From Nocardioides glacieisoli (lineage in GTDB: Bacteria; Actinomycetota; Actinomycetes; Propionibacteriales; Nocardioidaceae), in NCBI RefSeq assembly GCF_004137245.1, contig NZ_SDWS01000002.1, forward strand, positions 248,001-312,000: a stretch of DNA of 64,000 bases. The letters run 5' to 3'. A model generated the notes under the pieces. It ran no database searches. It was not told the origin of the DNA and saw only the letters and a program-made list of their open reading frames with translations. Within the stretch, counting starts at the first letter, position 1. The number at the start of each line of letters is the position of its first letter. A program made the position numbers and the translations under genes. This document shows, piece after piece, positions 10,470 through 20,188 of this stretch.

Positions 10470-11465
10470 ATGCCCCGACTGCGGCGAACGTTCCCCGACC
10501 AGCCGGGCTGGACCCGACGCCGCTCGGGCAAGGGATTCACCTACCTCGACGAGGCGGGTCGCAAGCTGGACGCCGAGCAGGTCCAGCGGTGCAAGGCCCT
10601 GGTCATCCCGCCCGCCTGGCAGGACGTGTGGATCACGCCGCACCCCAACGGCCACCTGCAGGCCGTCGGCACCGACGACGCCGGCCGCAAGCAGTACCTC
10701 TACCACCCGCAGTGGCGGGCGAGCCGGGACGCCGCGAAGTTCGACCGGATCCTCGGGTTCGGCAAGGCGCTGTCGAAGGCGCGCGAGCGGGTGCTGAGCG
10801 ACATCGGCGCGGAGACCATGTCGCTCGAGCGTGCCTGCGCGGTCGCGGTACGCCTGCTCGACCTCGGCTACTTCCGCATCGGCAACGACGTCTACACCGA
10901 CACCAACGGCTCCTTCGGGCTCACCACGATGCGCAAGGACCACGTGTCGAAGCACGGGGACTCGCTCCGCTTCTCCTTCGTCGGGAAGTCGGGCGTCGAG
11001 CACACCATCGACATCGACGACCGGTCCGCGATCGAGGCGCTCCAGGTGATGCGCAAGCGACGTGGCGGCGGCGACGAGCTGCTCGCGTGGAAGGACGGGA
11101 AGACCTGGCGCGACCTCAACGCGAGCGACGTCAACGACTACATCCGCACGTGCTTCGGCATCGAGGCCACCGCCAAGGACTTCCGCACGTGGCACGCCAC
11201 GGTGATCGCGGCGGCCGCGCTGGCCGAGACCGACGAGCCCGGCGAGACCAAGGCCTCGCGCAAGCGGGCAGTCGCCGGCGCGATGAAGGAGGTCTCGGAG
11301 TTCCTCGGCAACACCCCGACCCTGGCGCGGACGGCGTACGTCGATCCCCGGGTCGTCGAGGCCTACGAGCGCGGACGCACCATCAAGGTGCGCGGGACCT
11401 ACGACACCGACGACGCGCGGCAGGCGGCCCTCGAGCGCGCCGTGCTCAAGCTGCTGGCCGGCTGA
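10470..11465 (+). CDS. DNA topoisomerase IB
   Basis: A 331-residue poxvirus/bacterial-type topoisomerase IB that relaxes supercoils through a 3'-phosphotyrosyl intermediate. Catalytic positions are visible: Arg136 in YFRIGND, Lys173 in FVGKSG, Arg239 with His242 in FRTWHAT, and the nucleophile Tyr290 in LARTAYVDP. The N-terminal DNA-clamp domain ends near residue 90. TAGGTT lies 7 nt before the ATG, so a leaderless mRNA is likely. It separates the two collagen-like paralogues but shows no functional link with them. Confidence 0.95.
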   Translation: MPRLRRTFPDQPGWTRRRSGKGFTYLDEAGRKLDAEQVQRCKALVIPPAWQDVWITPHPNGHLQAVGTDDAGRKQYLYHPQWRASRDAAKFDRILGFGKALSKARERVLSDIGAETMSLERACAVAVRLLDLGYFRIGNDVYTDTNGSFGLTTMRKDHVSKHGDSLRFSFVGKSGVEHTIDIDDRSAIEALQVMRKRRGGGDELLAWKDGKTWRDLNASDVNDYIRTCFGIEATAKDFRTWHATVIAAAALAETDEPGETKASRKRAVAGAMKEVSEFLGNTPTLARTAYVDPRVVEAYERGRTIKVRGTYDTDDARQAALERAVLKLLAG

Positions 11466-11486
11466 CCTCCACCCCCAGGGGTGGTC

Positions 11487-11536
11487 TGTCAATAATTGGT
11501 CAGAAGAGTCCTGACACGACGTGTGATCCGGGTTAC
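11487..11536 (+). promoter_or_regulatory. Promoter region of collagen-like gene 11644
   Basis: CAATAATTG is followed by CTGACA, a 17-bp spacer and TACGTT within CCGGGTTACGTT. This matches the promoter of gene 9414. The leader of about 100 nt can pair GTGGGTG (11559-11565) with CACCCAC (11596-11602). Confidence 0.55.
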
Positions 11537-11643
11537 GTTGCTCGCGTCGCATCCTCCTGTGGGTGGCCAATCGGGGGTCGGGGTGGTCGGTGCGGCACCC
11601 ACGGGACGGGCACGGTGCTCGCCCGACAACGAGGGGATCAAGC

Positions 11644-12528
11644 ATGCCCAACTTCACTACGTCGCGCTCGCGCGGTGTCGTCGTCCTCGCCGCCGCGGCG
11701 ATGCTCGCAGTCAGTGCGGGATCGGGTGCCGTCGCCGGCGCCATGATCACCGGCAAGGACATCAAGGACCGCTCGATCGAGGCTCGTGACCTCGACCGCG
11801 GCTCCGTCACGACCACCAAGGTCAAGAACCGCACCCTCAAGCTCAAGGACCTGAACGCCGAGGTCACCGACAAGCTGGGCGTCAAGGGCGCCGCGGGGCC
11901 CGCGGGTGCCAAGGGCGAGAAGGGTGACCAAGGCCCGCGGGGACCCAAGGGCGACAGCTCGATCACCCAGGTCGCCGACCTCAACGGCCTCTGGAAGGCG
12001 CGCGCCGCCGACGTGGCCGGCCTCAAGATGACCGGCGACGGCATCGCCTTCGGCACCTTCGCCAACGCCGGCGAGTGCGAGGACCCGGGCCTCGACTACG
12101 CCCGGCTCGACTTCTCGGGCCTCAACGGCCAGAAGGTCTCCTCGATCGACAACCTCGTCTACTACGCGCGCTACCTCGCGGACGCCAACACCAACGGCAT
12201 CGGTGCGCCCTACCTCCGTGTGTTCTTCGGTGACGGCACCGAGCGCCTGACGTTCTCGCCCAACACCCAGTTCAACAAGGCGACCAACTACGACATCGGC
12301 GAGGGCGAGTTCCACGAGTGGGTCGTCACCAGCGGCACGGTGCGCTACAACGACGACGCCGGCAGCAACCCCGCCGGCGAGCAGCCGTGGTCGTCCTTCA
12401 TGGCCGCGCACGGAGCCAAGTCGATCACCAACATCAGCATCACCCAGGGCTGCGGCCAGGGCATCAACCTGTCCGGCCTGCTGCGCTGGGCCGAGGTCAA
12501 CGGCCAGACCTACAAGTTCGGCAGCTGA
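11644..12528 (+). CDS. Secreted protein with collagen-like repeat, paralogue of 9414
   Basis: A 294-residue protein with the same architecture as the 9414 product. It has a near-identical export segment (RSRGVVVLAAAAM), an 11-residue DI/DL repeat (residues 38-70), Gly-X-Y triplets at about 82-104, and a beta-rich C-terminal domain of some 190 residues containing two Cys. The C-terminal domains have diverged more than the N-termini. GAGGGGA before the ATG gives the start. It is probably displayed on or released from the cell surface. Confidence 0.8.
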   Translation: MPNFTTSRSRGVVVLAAAAMLAVSAGSGAVAGAMITGKDIKDRSIEARDLDRGSVTTTKVKNRTLKLKDLNAEVTDKLGVKGAAGPAGAKGEKGDQGPRGPKGDSSITQVADLNGLWKARAADVAGLKMTGDGIAFGTFANAGECEDPGLDYARLDFSGLNGQKVSSIDNLVYYARYLADANTNGIGAPYLRVFFGDGTERLTFSPNTQFNKATNYDIGEGEFHEWVVTSGTVRYNDDAGSNPAGEQPWSSFMAAHGAKSITNISITQGCGQGINLSGLLRWAEVNGQTYKFGS

Positions 12529-12552
12529 CCTGCAGCAGAACCTACGAGGGGA

Positions 12553-12583
12553 GAGGGTCCCGGCCGCGACGGCCGGGACCCTC
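12553..12583. terminator. Bidirectional terminator between 11644 gene and serC
   Basis: A perfect 13-bp GC-rich stem (GAGGGTCCCGGCC, loop GCGAC, complement) between convergent genes. Confidence 0.8.
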
Positions 12584-12591
12584 GTCCTGTC

Positions 12592-13722
<1,131 letters not shown>

Positions 13723-13817
13723 TCACGTGCGATGTGCGGGCGGGGTCCTGACGACGCTGTCAGATGGGTCCCTATCCTTTCATCCGCCACCACGGGACAC
13801 ACGACAGGGGACGCACG

Positions 13818-14309
13818 ATGGACACCGACCTGCGCATCGAGCGGGTCGCGATCACGCACCCCGACGCGATGGTGCTGGTCGAGGCCGTGCAGGAGGAGTA
13901 CGTCGCCCGCTACGGCGGCCGCGACGAGTCGCCCATCGATGAGGCCGACTTCGAGGACCCGCGCGGGCAGTTCTTCGTCGGCTACCTCGGCGGCGTTCCC
14001 GTCGCGACGGGTGCGTGGCGCCGCAGCACCGTGGAGGCACTCGGCACGAGCGTGACGGCCGAGATCAAGCGGATGTACGTCGTCCCGGCGGCACAGCGGC
14101 AGGGCCACGCCCGGCGGATGCTCGCCCACCTCGAGGTGACGGCGGCCGCGGCCGGGCTCGAGGCGCTCGTGCTGGAGACCGGGCTCCAGCAGCCCGAGGC
14201 CATCGCGCTCTACCTCTCGTCCGGCTACGAGCCGGTCCCGGGCTTCGGCTACTACTGCGGCTCGGAGCTGAGCCGGACCTTCGGCCAGCGGATCCGGTCG
14301 TCGGATTGA
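13818..14309 (+). CDS. GNAT-family N-acetyltransferase
   Basis: A 163-residue acetyltransferase. The acetyl-CoA pyrophosphate-binding loop is QRQGHARRML, preceded by the beta-strand IKRMYVVP; LVLETGLQQPEAIALYLSSGY is the C-terminal strand and helix. The substrate is unknown. AGGGG lies about 8 nt before the chosen ATG, and a TATCCT hexamer lies upstream at 13774-13779. It converges on the small regulator at 14319. Confidence 0.85.
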   Translation: MDTDLRIERVAITHPDAMVLVEAVQEEYVARYGGRDESPIDEADFEDPRGQFFVGYLGGVPVATGAWRRSTVEALGTSVTAEIKRMYVVPAAQRQGHARRMLAHLEVTAAAAGLEALVLETGLQQPEAIALYLSSGYEPVPGFGYYCGSELSRTFGQRIRSSD

Positions 14310-14318
14310 TCGTCCGGC

Positions 14319-14624
14319 TCAGCCCAGCATCGTTCGCAGCGCGTCGCGGTGTCGGCGGTAGGCCGCCTTGCCGGCTGCTGTCGCCTGGAAGGAGGTCAAC
14401 CCGCCTCGGCCTCGCCCGGACTTGCGGATGGTGAGGTATCCGGCGGCCTCCAGGGTGGCGGCCTGCTTGGACAGGTCCGAGTCGCTGACCGCAAGGTGCT
14501 CGCGCAGGAAGCCGAACTCCGCGAACTGCGAGCCCTCGAGGACGGCCATGACGGCCAACCGCTTCGGTGAGTTGAGGATCGGGTCGAGCCCGTCGAGGGC
14601 GGATCCCGTGGCTGCCCGGGTCAT
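14319..14624 (-). CDS. Winged-helix transcriptional regulator
   Basis: A 101-residue protein with an ArsR/MarR-like DNA-binding fold: LNSPKRLAVMAVLEG (helix 1), EHLAVSDSDLSKQAATLEAAGYLTIRK (recognition helix) and the wing GGLTSFQATAAGKAAYRRH. Such small regulators are typically paired with a membrane protein in actinobacteria, as here. Its ATG overlaps the stop of the upstream membrane gene (ATGA), so the two are cotranscribed and probably autoregulated. Confidence 0.8.
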   Translation of the reverse strand: MTRAATGSALDGLDPILNSPKRLAVMAVLEGSQFAEFGFLREHLAVSDSDLSKQAATLEAAGYLTIRKSGRGRGGLTSFQATAAGKAAYRRHRDALRTMLG

Positions 14625-15070
14625 GCGAGCCGCCGACGGACCCGCTCCGCGTCGGCGGCGTAGACGCGTCCGTAGAGCTCCACCGCAGCCGCTGTCGCGA
14701 GACCCGTGGCAAGCGCCGCGACCCACGCGCCGGCTGCGAAGTAGACGGAGGGCGAGAAGAGTGCGACCGCGATCGAGAGGGACACCAGCGCCCACGTGGA
14801 GCGCCACAGCTCCCGCGGCATCGGGCCCTGGGGATAGACCGCGCGTCGCTGTCGGTCCCACCTGACGTAGGCCAGCGGTGCTGCGATGAGGGCCAGTGTG
14901 ACCAGGCTGCGCGGAGGCCCCTGGAGGATCCCGAGAGACAGCACGAACGCCGCCGACCAGATGCCGAAACCGAGGGGCTGCCACCACTCGTGACCGGCGA
15001 AGTGCAGCCAGCTCGCGGCCTCGCCGCGCTCGATCTCGTGCAGCTGCCTGCGAGCCTCATCGCTTTCCAT
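14621..15070 (-). CDS. Four-helix membrane protein paired with the 14319 regulator
   Basis: A 149-residue protein. It has a cytoplasmic N-terminal helix (MESDEARRQLHEIERGEAAS) and about four hydrophobic segments, ending with a basic tail. The function is unknown. ATG 15070 lies 7 nt after TACAGT, pointing to a leaderless transcript; a TTG at 15106 would place the promoter inside the gene. It is translationally coupled to the downstream regulator. Confidence 0.75.
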   Translation of the reverse strand: MESDEARRQLHEIERGEAASWLHFAGHEWWQPLGFGIWSAAFVLSLGILQGPPRSLVTLALIAAPLAYVRWDRQRRAVYPQGPMPRELWRSTWALVSLSIAVALFSPSVYFAAGAWVAALATGLATAAAVELYGRVYAADAERVRRRLA

Positions 15071-15077
15071 GTTGGCA

Positions 15078-15106
15078 ACTGTAAAGCCGACTTTCCATTG
15101 CGGCAA
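15078..15106 (-). promoter_or_regulatory. Promoter of the membrane protein/regulator pair with overlapping inverted repeat
   Basis: Read on the minus strand: TTGCCG, 17 bp, TACAGT, 7 nt, ATG. The spacer contains the near-palindrome AAAGTCGGCTTT, a plausible operator for the winged-helix protein encoded second in this operon. Confidence 0.6.
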
Positions 15107-15203
15107 GTGATCTCAACGATGCGTGACCACGCCCGGCGAACTACACCGTTGATCTTCCGACGATCTCCTGACGTCTGCCGTCTGTGCCACCTACGGTCAC
15201 GCC

Positions 15204-15854
15204 GTGCATGCAGCGAGGATGGCGGAGCGGCTCGGAGTGAGCCTCGTGCTGCTGTCGACCCTTCTGCTCGGCACGCTCACGACGGCGAGCGCCGACGAGA
15301 CCGGGGCCTCGCCTCGCGGCACCGTCACCAGCTCGGCGCCGTACGTCATGCCGCTCGAGCCCTATGCCGGCTACCAGCCGCAGACCGCGTGCCGCCGCAA
15401 CCCGAAGCCCGGCGTGCTGATGCTCGCCGACTGGCTCGTGGCCCGCGGCGGCGGCTACGGCGCGATCTTCCGGGCGTGCGCCGGGTCGAGCACGAGCGAG
15501 CACAAGGAGTCGCGGGCCTTCGACTGGGTCCTCGACGCGACCAGCGAGACCGACCAGGCGCTCGCCACGACCCTGCTCGACGAGCTCCTCGCCCCCGACG
15601 ACACCGGTCAGCCGAACGCGCTCGCCCGCCGGATGGGGATCATGTACGTCATCTGGGACGACACCATGTACGCCTCCTACGACGAGTTCGTCGCCAAGCG
15701 CTACCTCAGCTCGGGCTGCCGCAACCGGCGCACCTGCTCGCCGACGCTTCGGCACCGCGACCACCTGCACATCTCGCTGACGCGCCAGGGCGCCAAGGGC
15801 CTGACGTCCTGGTACGCCGCCCAGCAGCAGCTCGCGGTCGCGCCCCCGACGTAG
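15204..15854 (+). CDS. Secreted M15-like peptidase domain protein
   Basis: A 216-residue protein with a signal peptide (residues 1-32, ending near TASA). The mature part has STSEHKESRAFDW and HRDHLHIS, which place His, Asp and His as in zinc-dependent M15/VanY-type peptidoglycan peptidases and the related ARB-07466-type domain. The Gly usually found in SxHxxGxAxD is Ser here. Activity on cell-wall peptides is likely but not certain. GTG 15204 is 6 nt after TACGGT, suggesting a leaderless mRNA. Confidence 0.75.
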   Translation: MHAARMAERLGVSLVLLSTLLLGTLTTASADETGASPRGTVTSSAPYVMPLEPYAGYQPQTACRRNPKPGVLMLADWLVARGGGYGAIFRACAGSSTSEHKESRAFDWVLDATSETDQALATTLLDELLAPDDTGQPNALARRMGIMYVIWDDTMYASYDEFVAKRYLSSGCRNRRTCSPTLRHRDHLHISLTRQGAKGLTSWYAAQQQLAVAPPT

Positions 15855-15863
15855 GCTGGAGCA

Positions 15864-16334
15864 GTGGACCAGTCCCTTGAGCGTGGCCTGATGCTCAACG
15901 ACGGTGATTGCGGATTCTGCATGCGCACCGCCGCCCTCGTCCCGAGGCTCGGGGTCGACATCGACGCCTCGACGATCCAGGCCGTCGACCTCGACGCCCT
16001 CGGCGTCGACGCGGAGCGAGCCCTGGTCGAGATGCCCTACGTGCACCCCGACGGCCGGGTCGACTACGGACACCGCGCCTTCGCCGCGATCCTGCGCACC
16101 GGCCCGCTGCCGTGGCGCGTCGTCGGCCGGCTGATGACGACCGGGCCCGTCGACCCGGTCGCCCGACACGCCTACCACTGGGTCGCGGCGAACCGGTCCC
16201 GCCTGCCCGGCGGGACCGCCGCCTGCGCCCTTCCTCCCACGGCTGAACCAACCCTAGATAGCCAGGGTCAGGCGCCCCAGGCCTCGTCCCAGCCCTCGAC
16301 CTCGCTCGCCGGGCGGGTGGACGGACCGGAGTAG
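15864..16334 (+). CDS. DUF393 / DCC-family thiol-redox-type protein
   Basis: A 156-residue protein that opens with LNDGDCGFCMRTA, the DxDCxxC motif of DUF393 proteins, thought to act as thiol-disulfide oxidoreductases. The usual ending, around NRSRLPGG, is reached near residue 118. The frame then continues for about 35 residues of low-complexity sequence that overlap the 3' end of citrate synthase on the other strand. GTG 15864 follows TAGGCT by 6 nt. Confidence 0.75.
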   Translation: MDQSLERGLMLNDGDCGFCMRTAALVPRLGVDIDASTIQAVDLDALGVDAERALVEMPYVHPDGRVDYGHRAFAAILRTGPLPWRVVGRLMTTGPVDPVARHAYHWVAANRSRLPGGTAACALPPTAEPTLDSQGQAPQASSQPSTSLAGRVDGPE

Positions 16335-17374
16335 ACGGCCGAGGGCCGGATCAGGCGACCGGTCGTCTTCTGCTCGAGGATGTGCGCCGACCACCCGCCC
16401 GTGCGGGCGCAGGTGAACATCGACGTGAACATGTGGGCCGGCACCTCGGCGAAGTCGAGGACGATCGCCGCCCAGAACTCCACGTTGGTCTCCAGCACCC
16501 GGTCGGGCCGGCGTTCGCGCAGCTCGGCGAGGGCCGCCTGCTCCAGCGCCTCGGCGACCTCGTAGCGCGGGGCGTCGAGCTCCTTGGCAGTCCGCCGCAG
16601 CACCCGGGCGCGCGGATCCTCGGCGCGGTAGACGCGGTGGCCGAAGCCCATCAGCCGCTCGCCGCTGTCGAGCAGCTCCTTGACGTACGACGACGCGTCG
16701 CCGTCGCGCTTCTCGACCTCCTCGATCATGCCGAGGACGCGCGAGGGAGCGCCGCCGTGCAGGGGACCGGACATCGCCCCGATGGCGCCGGAGAACGCGG
16801 CTGCCACGTCGGCACCGGTCGACGTGATGACGCGGGCGGTGAAGGTGGAGGCGTTCATGCCGTGCTCGGCGGCCGACGACCAGTAGGCGTCGATCGCGTG
16901 CGCGTGCTGGGGGTCCGCCTCGCCGCGCCAGCGGATCAGGAACCGCTCCGCGAGCGTCGTGCCCTGGTCGACGTCGGCCTGCGACACGACGGGCTTGCCG
17001 AGGCCGCGCGCCGACTGGGCGGCGTACGACAGCACCATGACGGCGACGCGGGACAGGTCGAGCCGCGCCTGTTCGTCGGAGATGTCATAGGTCTGGCCCA
17101 TGCCGAGCATCGGCGCGAGCATCGCGACGGCGGCCTGGACGTCGGCGCGGACGTCGCCGGTGTGGATCGAGATGTTGTAGGGCTCGGCCGGCGGCAGGCC
17201 GGGCGTGTAGGAGCCGTCGACCAGGAGGCCCCAGACGTTCTCGAACGGCACCCGTCCGACGAGGTCCTCGATGTCGACCCCGCGGTAGCGGAGCGCGGAG
17301 CCCTCCTTGTCGGGTTCGGCGATCTGGGTCTCGAACGCGACGACGCCTTCGAGGCCGTGGTGGATCTCGGTCAT
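16268..17374 (-). CDS. Citrate synthase 2
   Basis: A 368-residue citrate synthase condensing oxaloacetate with acetyl-CoA. GFGHRVYRAEDPRA contains the catalytic His, and EFWAAIVLDFAEVP contains the catalytic Asp. The short form starting GLEGVVAFET is the actinobacterial citrate synthase 2 type; a methylcitrate activity cannot be excluded. The frame extends upstream to 17407, but ATG 17374 matches the usual N-terminus. It is divergent from pdxH, and its last 67 bp overlap the convergent DUF393 gene. Confidence 0.93.
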   Translation of the reverse strand: MTEIHHGLEGVVAFETQIAEPDKEGSALRYRGVDIEDLVGRVPFENVWGLLVDGSYTPGLPPAEPYNISIHTGDVRADVQAAVAMLAPMLGMGQTYDISDEQARLDLSRVAVMVLSYAAQSARGLGKPVVSQADVDQGTTLAERFLIRWRGEADPQHAHAIDAYWSSAAEHGMNASTFTARVITSTGADVAAAFSGAIGAMSGPLHGGAPSRVLGMIEEVEKRDGDASSYVKELLDSGERLMGFGHRVYRAEDPRARVLRRTAKELDAPRYEVAEALEQAALAELRERRPDRVLETNVEFWAAIVLDFAEVPAHMFTSMFTCARTGGWSAHILEQKTTGRLIRPSAVYSGPSTRPASEVEGWDEAWGA

Positions 17375-17427
17375 GCGACTCCTTCGTAGGGACGGCTCAT
17401 TGTGCACCGCGTCGTTAGTCTCGCGAC

Positions 17428-18075
17428 ATGGACCTGAGTGGACTGCGCGAGGAGTACGGCCGCGGCGGGCTCGACCTCCCCGACCTGGCCGCCGACCCGA
17501 TCGAGATGTTCGAGCGGTGGCTCCAGCAGGCCGTCGACGATGGCGTCCACGAGCCCAACGCGATGGTGCTCGCGACCGCGACGACGGACGGCCGGCCGTC
17601 GAGCCGGGTGGTCCTGCTCAAGGGCGTCGGCCCGGACGGGTTCGTGTTCTTCACCAATCAGGCCTCGCGCAAGGGCGACGAGCTCGGCGCGAACCCCCAC
17701 TGTGCGCTGCTGTTCCCGTGGCACCCGCTCGAGCGGCAGGTGCGCGTCGAGGGAGTCGCGTCGGTGCTCGAGGCCGACGAGGTCGCGACCTACTTCCGCT
17801 CGCGGCCACGGGGCGCGCAGCTCGGTGCCTGGTCCTCGCGGCAGTCGCGTCCCGTCGCCTCGCGCGCCGAGCTCGCGGAGACGTACGCCGCTGTGCAGGA
17901 GCGCTTCGGGACGGAGGACTCCGACGGAGAGGTGCCCGTGCCGCCGGAGTGGGGCGGCTACCGGGTGCGCCCCGAGGTCGTCGAGTTCTGGCAGGGCCGG
18001 CCGAGCCGGATGCACGACCGGCTGGTCTACCGGCGCTCCGGCGCGGGTTGGACGGTCGAGCGGCTCGCGCCGTAG
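17428..18075 (+). CDS. pdxH: Pyridoxamine 5'-phosphate oxidase
   Basis: This 215-residue FMN enzyme makes pyridoxal 5'-phosphate. Signatures include [34 protein letters not shown], and the C-terminal [21 protein letters not shown], which contributes to the substrate site. The length is normal. TAGTCT lies 6 nt before the ATG, fitting a leaderless start. Confidence 0.95.
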   Translation: MDLSGLREEYGRGGLDLPDLAADPIEMFERWLQQAVDDGVHEPNAMVLATATTDGRPSSRVVLLKGVGPDGFVFFTNQASRKGDELGANPHCALLFPWHPLERQVRVEGVASVLEADEVATYFRSRPRGAQLGAWSSRQSRPVASRAELAETYAAVQERFGTEDSDGEVPVPPEWGGYRVRPEVVEFWQGRPSRMHDRLVYRRSGAGWTVERLAP

Positions 18076-18138
18076 CTGCGACGGACGTCCGCGGTTTCCC
18101 GGGCGCGGTGGGATCGCGGAGTCGATAGCCTCCCTCCC

Positions 18139-19083
18139 ATGCAGGAGGCGCCGGAGCGGTTGCAGGTGCGGCTCGTCGCCGATGCCTCCAGCGTCCCCGC
18201 CGCTCGCCGGTTCGTCGTCGACGGCCTCACCGCGTGGGGCGAGGTCGACCTGGTCGAGGCCGCCGAGCTCGTGGTCAGCGAGCTGTCGGGCAACGCTGCG
18301 CTGCATGCCGCGGCCGAGTTCATGCACGTCACGCTCGAGCGCGGTGCGCGTGCCGGCGGGATCCGGGTGTCCGTCGAGGACGACGGCCCGATCCCGGTCG
18401 ACGCGGTGCGCCCGCGGGCGCACCGCGACCACGATGCCGACTGGCCGGACCTGGGCGCCACCGGACGCGGACTGGTCATCGTGGCGATGGTCGCCCACCT
18501 GTGGGGGGCCGACGACACCGCCGGCGGCAAGCGGGTGTGGGCCGACCTCGTCGACCACGACGAGGTGCACCAGCGTGTCGAGCCCGAGGGCGTACGCGAC
18601 ACGGACGCCGCGCCGGGCACCCTGCCACCGGGCTGGGCGCTCGTGCGACTGCTGGACTGCCCGGTCGAGCTGAGCCTCCAGCAGGACAGCCACCTCGACG
18701 AGCTGGTGCGCGAGCTGCAGCTGCTGTCGCTCGACGCCGGCAACGACGACTCCGCCGCGCTGGCCGAGGAGATCCACGGCCTCCTGGTGTCCCCGACGCA
18801 CGCCCGCCTCACCGGCCGGCGGGCCGCCGAACGGGCGCGCGCCGAGGGCATGGCCTCGGTCGACATCGAGATGGCGATGCCCCGCGAGCTCGGCGTCCTG
18901 GTCGCTCGGTTGCAGGAGGCGGTGAAGCGGGCCGACGTGCTCTGCGAGGACGGGCGCCTGCTGACCCTCGCCTCGCCGCCGGAGCTGCGGACCCTCCGCG
19001 CCTGGATGACCCACGAGGTGTTCGGGCAGACGACGCACGAGGCTGCGCCCGTGCCGTGGCCTGCATGGCCGCGCAGCGCCTGA
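18139..19083 (+). CDS. RsbW-like ATP-binding (anti-sigma type) protein
   Basis: A 314-residue protein. Residues about 1-135 form a GHKL ATPase: the N-box is EAAELVVSELSGNAALHA, with IRVSVEDDGP and TGRGLVIVAMVA as the G boxes. This resembles RsbW/SpoIIAB switch kinases, which act in partner-switching control of sigma factors. The remaining 180 residues are helical and unassigned. No anti-anti-sigma gene is next to it. TAGCCT lies 7 nt before the ATG. A link to the nearby sigma operon (19096-22818, opposite strand) is only positional. Confidence 0.75.
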   Translation: MQEAPERLQVRLVADASSVPAARRFVVDGLTAWGEVDLVEAAELVVSELSGNAALHAAAEFMHVTLERGARAGGIRVSVEDDGPIPVDAVRPRAHRDHDADWPDLGATGRGLVIVAMVAHLWGADDTAGGKRVWADLVDHDEVHQRVEPEGVRDTDAAPGTLPPGWALVRLLDCPVELSLQQDSHLDELVRELQLLSLDAGNDDSAALAEEIHGLLVSPTHARLTGRRAAERARAEGMASVDIEMAMPRELGVLVARLQEAVKRADVLCEDGRLLTLASPPELRTLRAWMTHEVFGQTTHEAAPVPWPAWPRSA

Positions 19084-19095
19084 GCGGCCGGTGCG

Positions 19096-19677
19096 TCAGG
19101 GCACCCGCTCCCAGGCGGAGCTCGTGAACAGCGCACGACGCACGTCGCACGCGTCGTCGACCAGGCTGAACGCCAGCAGGTCGTCGGTGAGCGACCACCT
19201 GTAGGTGCCGACGTACCCGTTGTCGGCCTGGCACCCGGGCTCCACGAGCGCGTCGGTGCGGAGGAGCTCGTCCTCCACCCGCCAGGCGGCGCCGGTCGTT
19301 GCACCGGTGTACGACGGCGGCGGCCGCAGCTCGAGAGCACCGTCGGCCTCCAGGGAGATGACCCACCGACCGACCAGGCCTTCGATGCGCGCCACCGGCG
19401 AGTCCGGCACGTCCACCACGTAGGTCCCGATGAGGGCACGCTCGGACGGCTCTGCCGCCACCACGTCCGGGGTGTCCGGACGTCCCTGCTGGAACGCGGC
19501 GCCCACGCCGATGACGGCCACCAGGGCGGCGGCGACGAGCGCGGACAGGGCCGCGTGGGTCGCACGCGTGCGCCTGGTGACCCGCTGCTCCACCCGGCGG
19601 AGAGCGGCCAGGGTGTCGAGCCCGTGGTCGGGGTCCGCCGGGTGCAGTCCGTTGCGCAGCCGCTGGTCAATCGACAT
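19096..19677 (-). CDS. Single-pass membrane protein with extracellular beta domain, last gene of sigma operon
   Basis: A 193-residue protein. Residues 1-40 are cytoplasmic and basic (RVEQRVTRRTRATH), followed by one helix (about 41-63). The outer part begins ALIGTYVVDVPD and has beta-strands with GRWVISLEADGALELRP and YRWSLTDDLLAFSL, a lipocalin-like pattern related to the C-terminal parts of the two lipoproteins upstream. It starts inside the sigma-factor gene (11-bp overlap). Position and topology suggest an anti-sigma or sensor role, but no zinc anti-sigma motif is visible. Confidence 0.7.
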   Translation of the reverse strand: MSIDQRLRNGLHPADPDHGLDTLAALRRVEQRVTRRTRATHAALSALVAAALVAVIGVGAAFQQGRPDTPDVVAAEPSERALIGTYVVDVPDSPVARIEGLVGRWVISLEADGALELRPPPSYTGATTGAAWRVEDELLRTDALVEPGCQADNGYVGTYRWSLTDDLLAFSLVDDACDVRRALFTSSAWERVP

Positions 19678-20170
19678 CGGTGTGCACCTCCGTCCGGAGG
19701 AGGGCGCCGAGGCGCTTGCGCGCCTTGTGCAGGTGCACCCAGCCCGTGGCCGGCGTGCAGCCCAGGATCTCGGCGATCTGGTCCATCGGCCGGTCCTCGT
19801 AGTAGAAGAGCACCACCACCGATCGTTGCTGCGGTGAGAGCGTCCGGATCGCGGCGACCAGCTCCTCGTCCACCTCGACCGGTCCGCCGGCGGCAGCGGG
19901 GCGAGGAGTCTCGTGGTCGCGGCGGGTCAGCACGAGACGCCTCTGGTCACGCCTGGCCTCCTTGACCGCGAGCCGGATGGCGACCCGGCGCAGCCAGGCC
20001 GACGGGGACTCGTACTGATGGACCTTCGACCAGTGCCGCAGCAGCTGGACGAACGCGTCCTGCGCGATCTCCTCGGCGCGCGCGTGGTCGTGCAGCACGA
20101 GGTAGGTGGTGCGCACGACGGACGGGTAGTCGTTGACGAACAACCACCTGAACTCCTCGTCCGCATCCAC
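19667..20170 (-). CDS. SigE-family ECF RNA polymerase sigma factor
   Basis: A 167-residue protein. Region 2 is seen in NDYPSVVRTTYLVLHDHARAEEIAQDAFVQ, and region 4 in LSPQQRSVVVLFYYEDRPMDQIAEILGCTPATG, whose last part is the -35-binding helix-turn-helix. It directs RNA polymerase to a small regulon. It starts at GTG 20170 with GGAAGGGG upstream, 18 bp after the hydrolase gene, and overlaps the TM protein gene after it. The operon order (lipoprotein, lipoprotein, sigma, TM protein) suggests the sigma factor controls its own envelope partners. Confidence 0.9.
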   Translation of the reverse strand: MDADEEFRWLFVNDYPSVVRTTYLVLHDHARAEEIAQDAFVQLLRHWSKVHQYESPSAWLRRVAIRLAVKEARRDQRRLVLTRRDHETPRPAAAGGPVEVDEELVAAIRTLSPQQRSVVVLFYYEDRPMDQIAEILGCTPATGWVHLHKARKRLGALLRTEVHTDVD

Positions 20171-20188
20171 GCCCTCGCCCCTTCCCGC

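Noticed and set aside
14319-14987. A 222-residue version of the winged-helix regulator
   Set aside because: The extra N-terminal part is an out-of-frame reading of the membrane protein gene; the ATGA overlap at 14621-14624 marks the true start.
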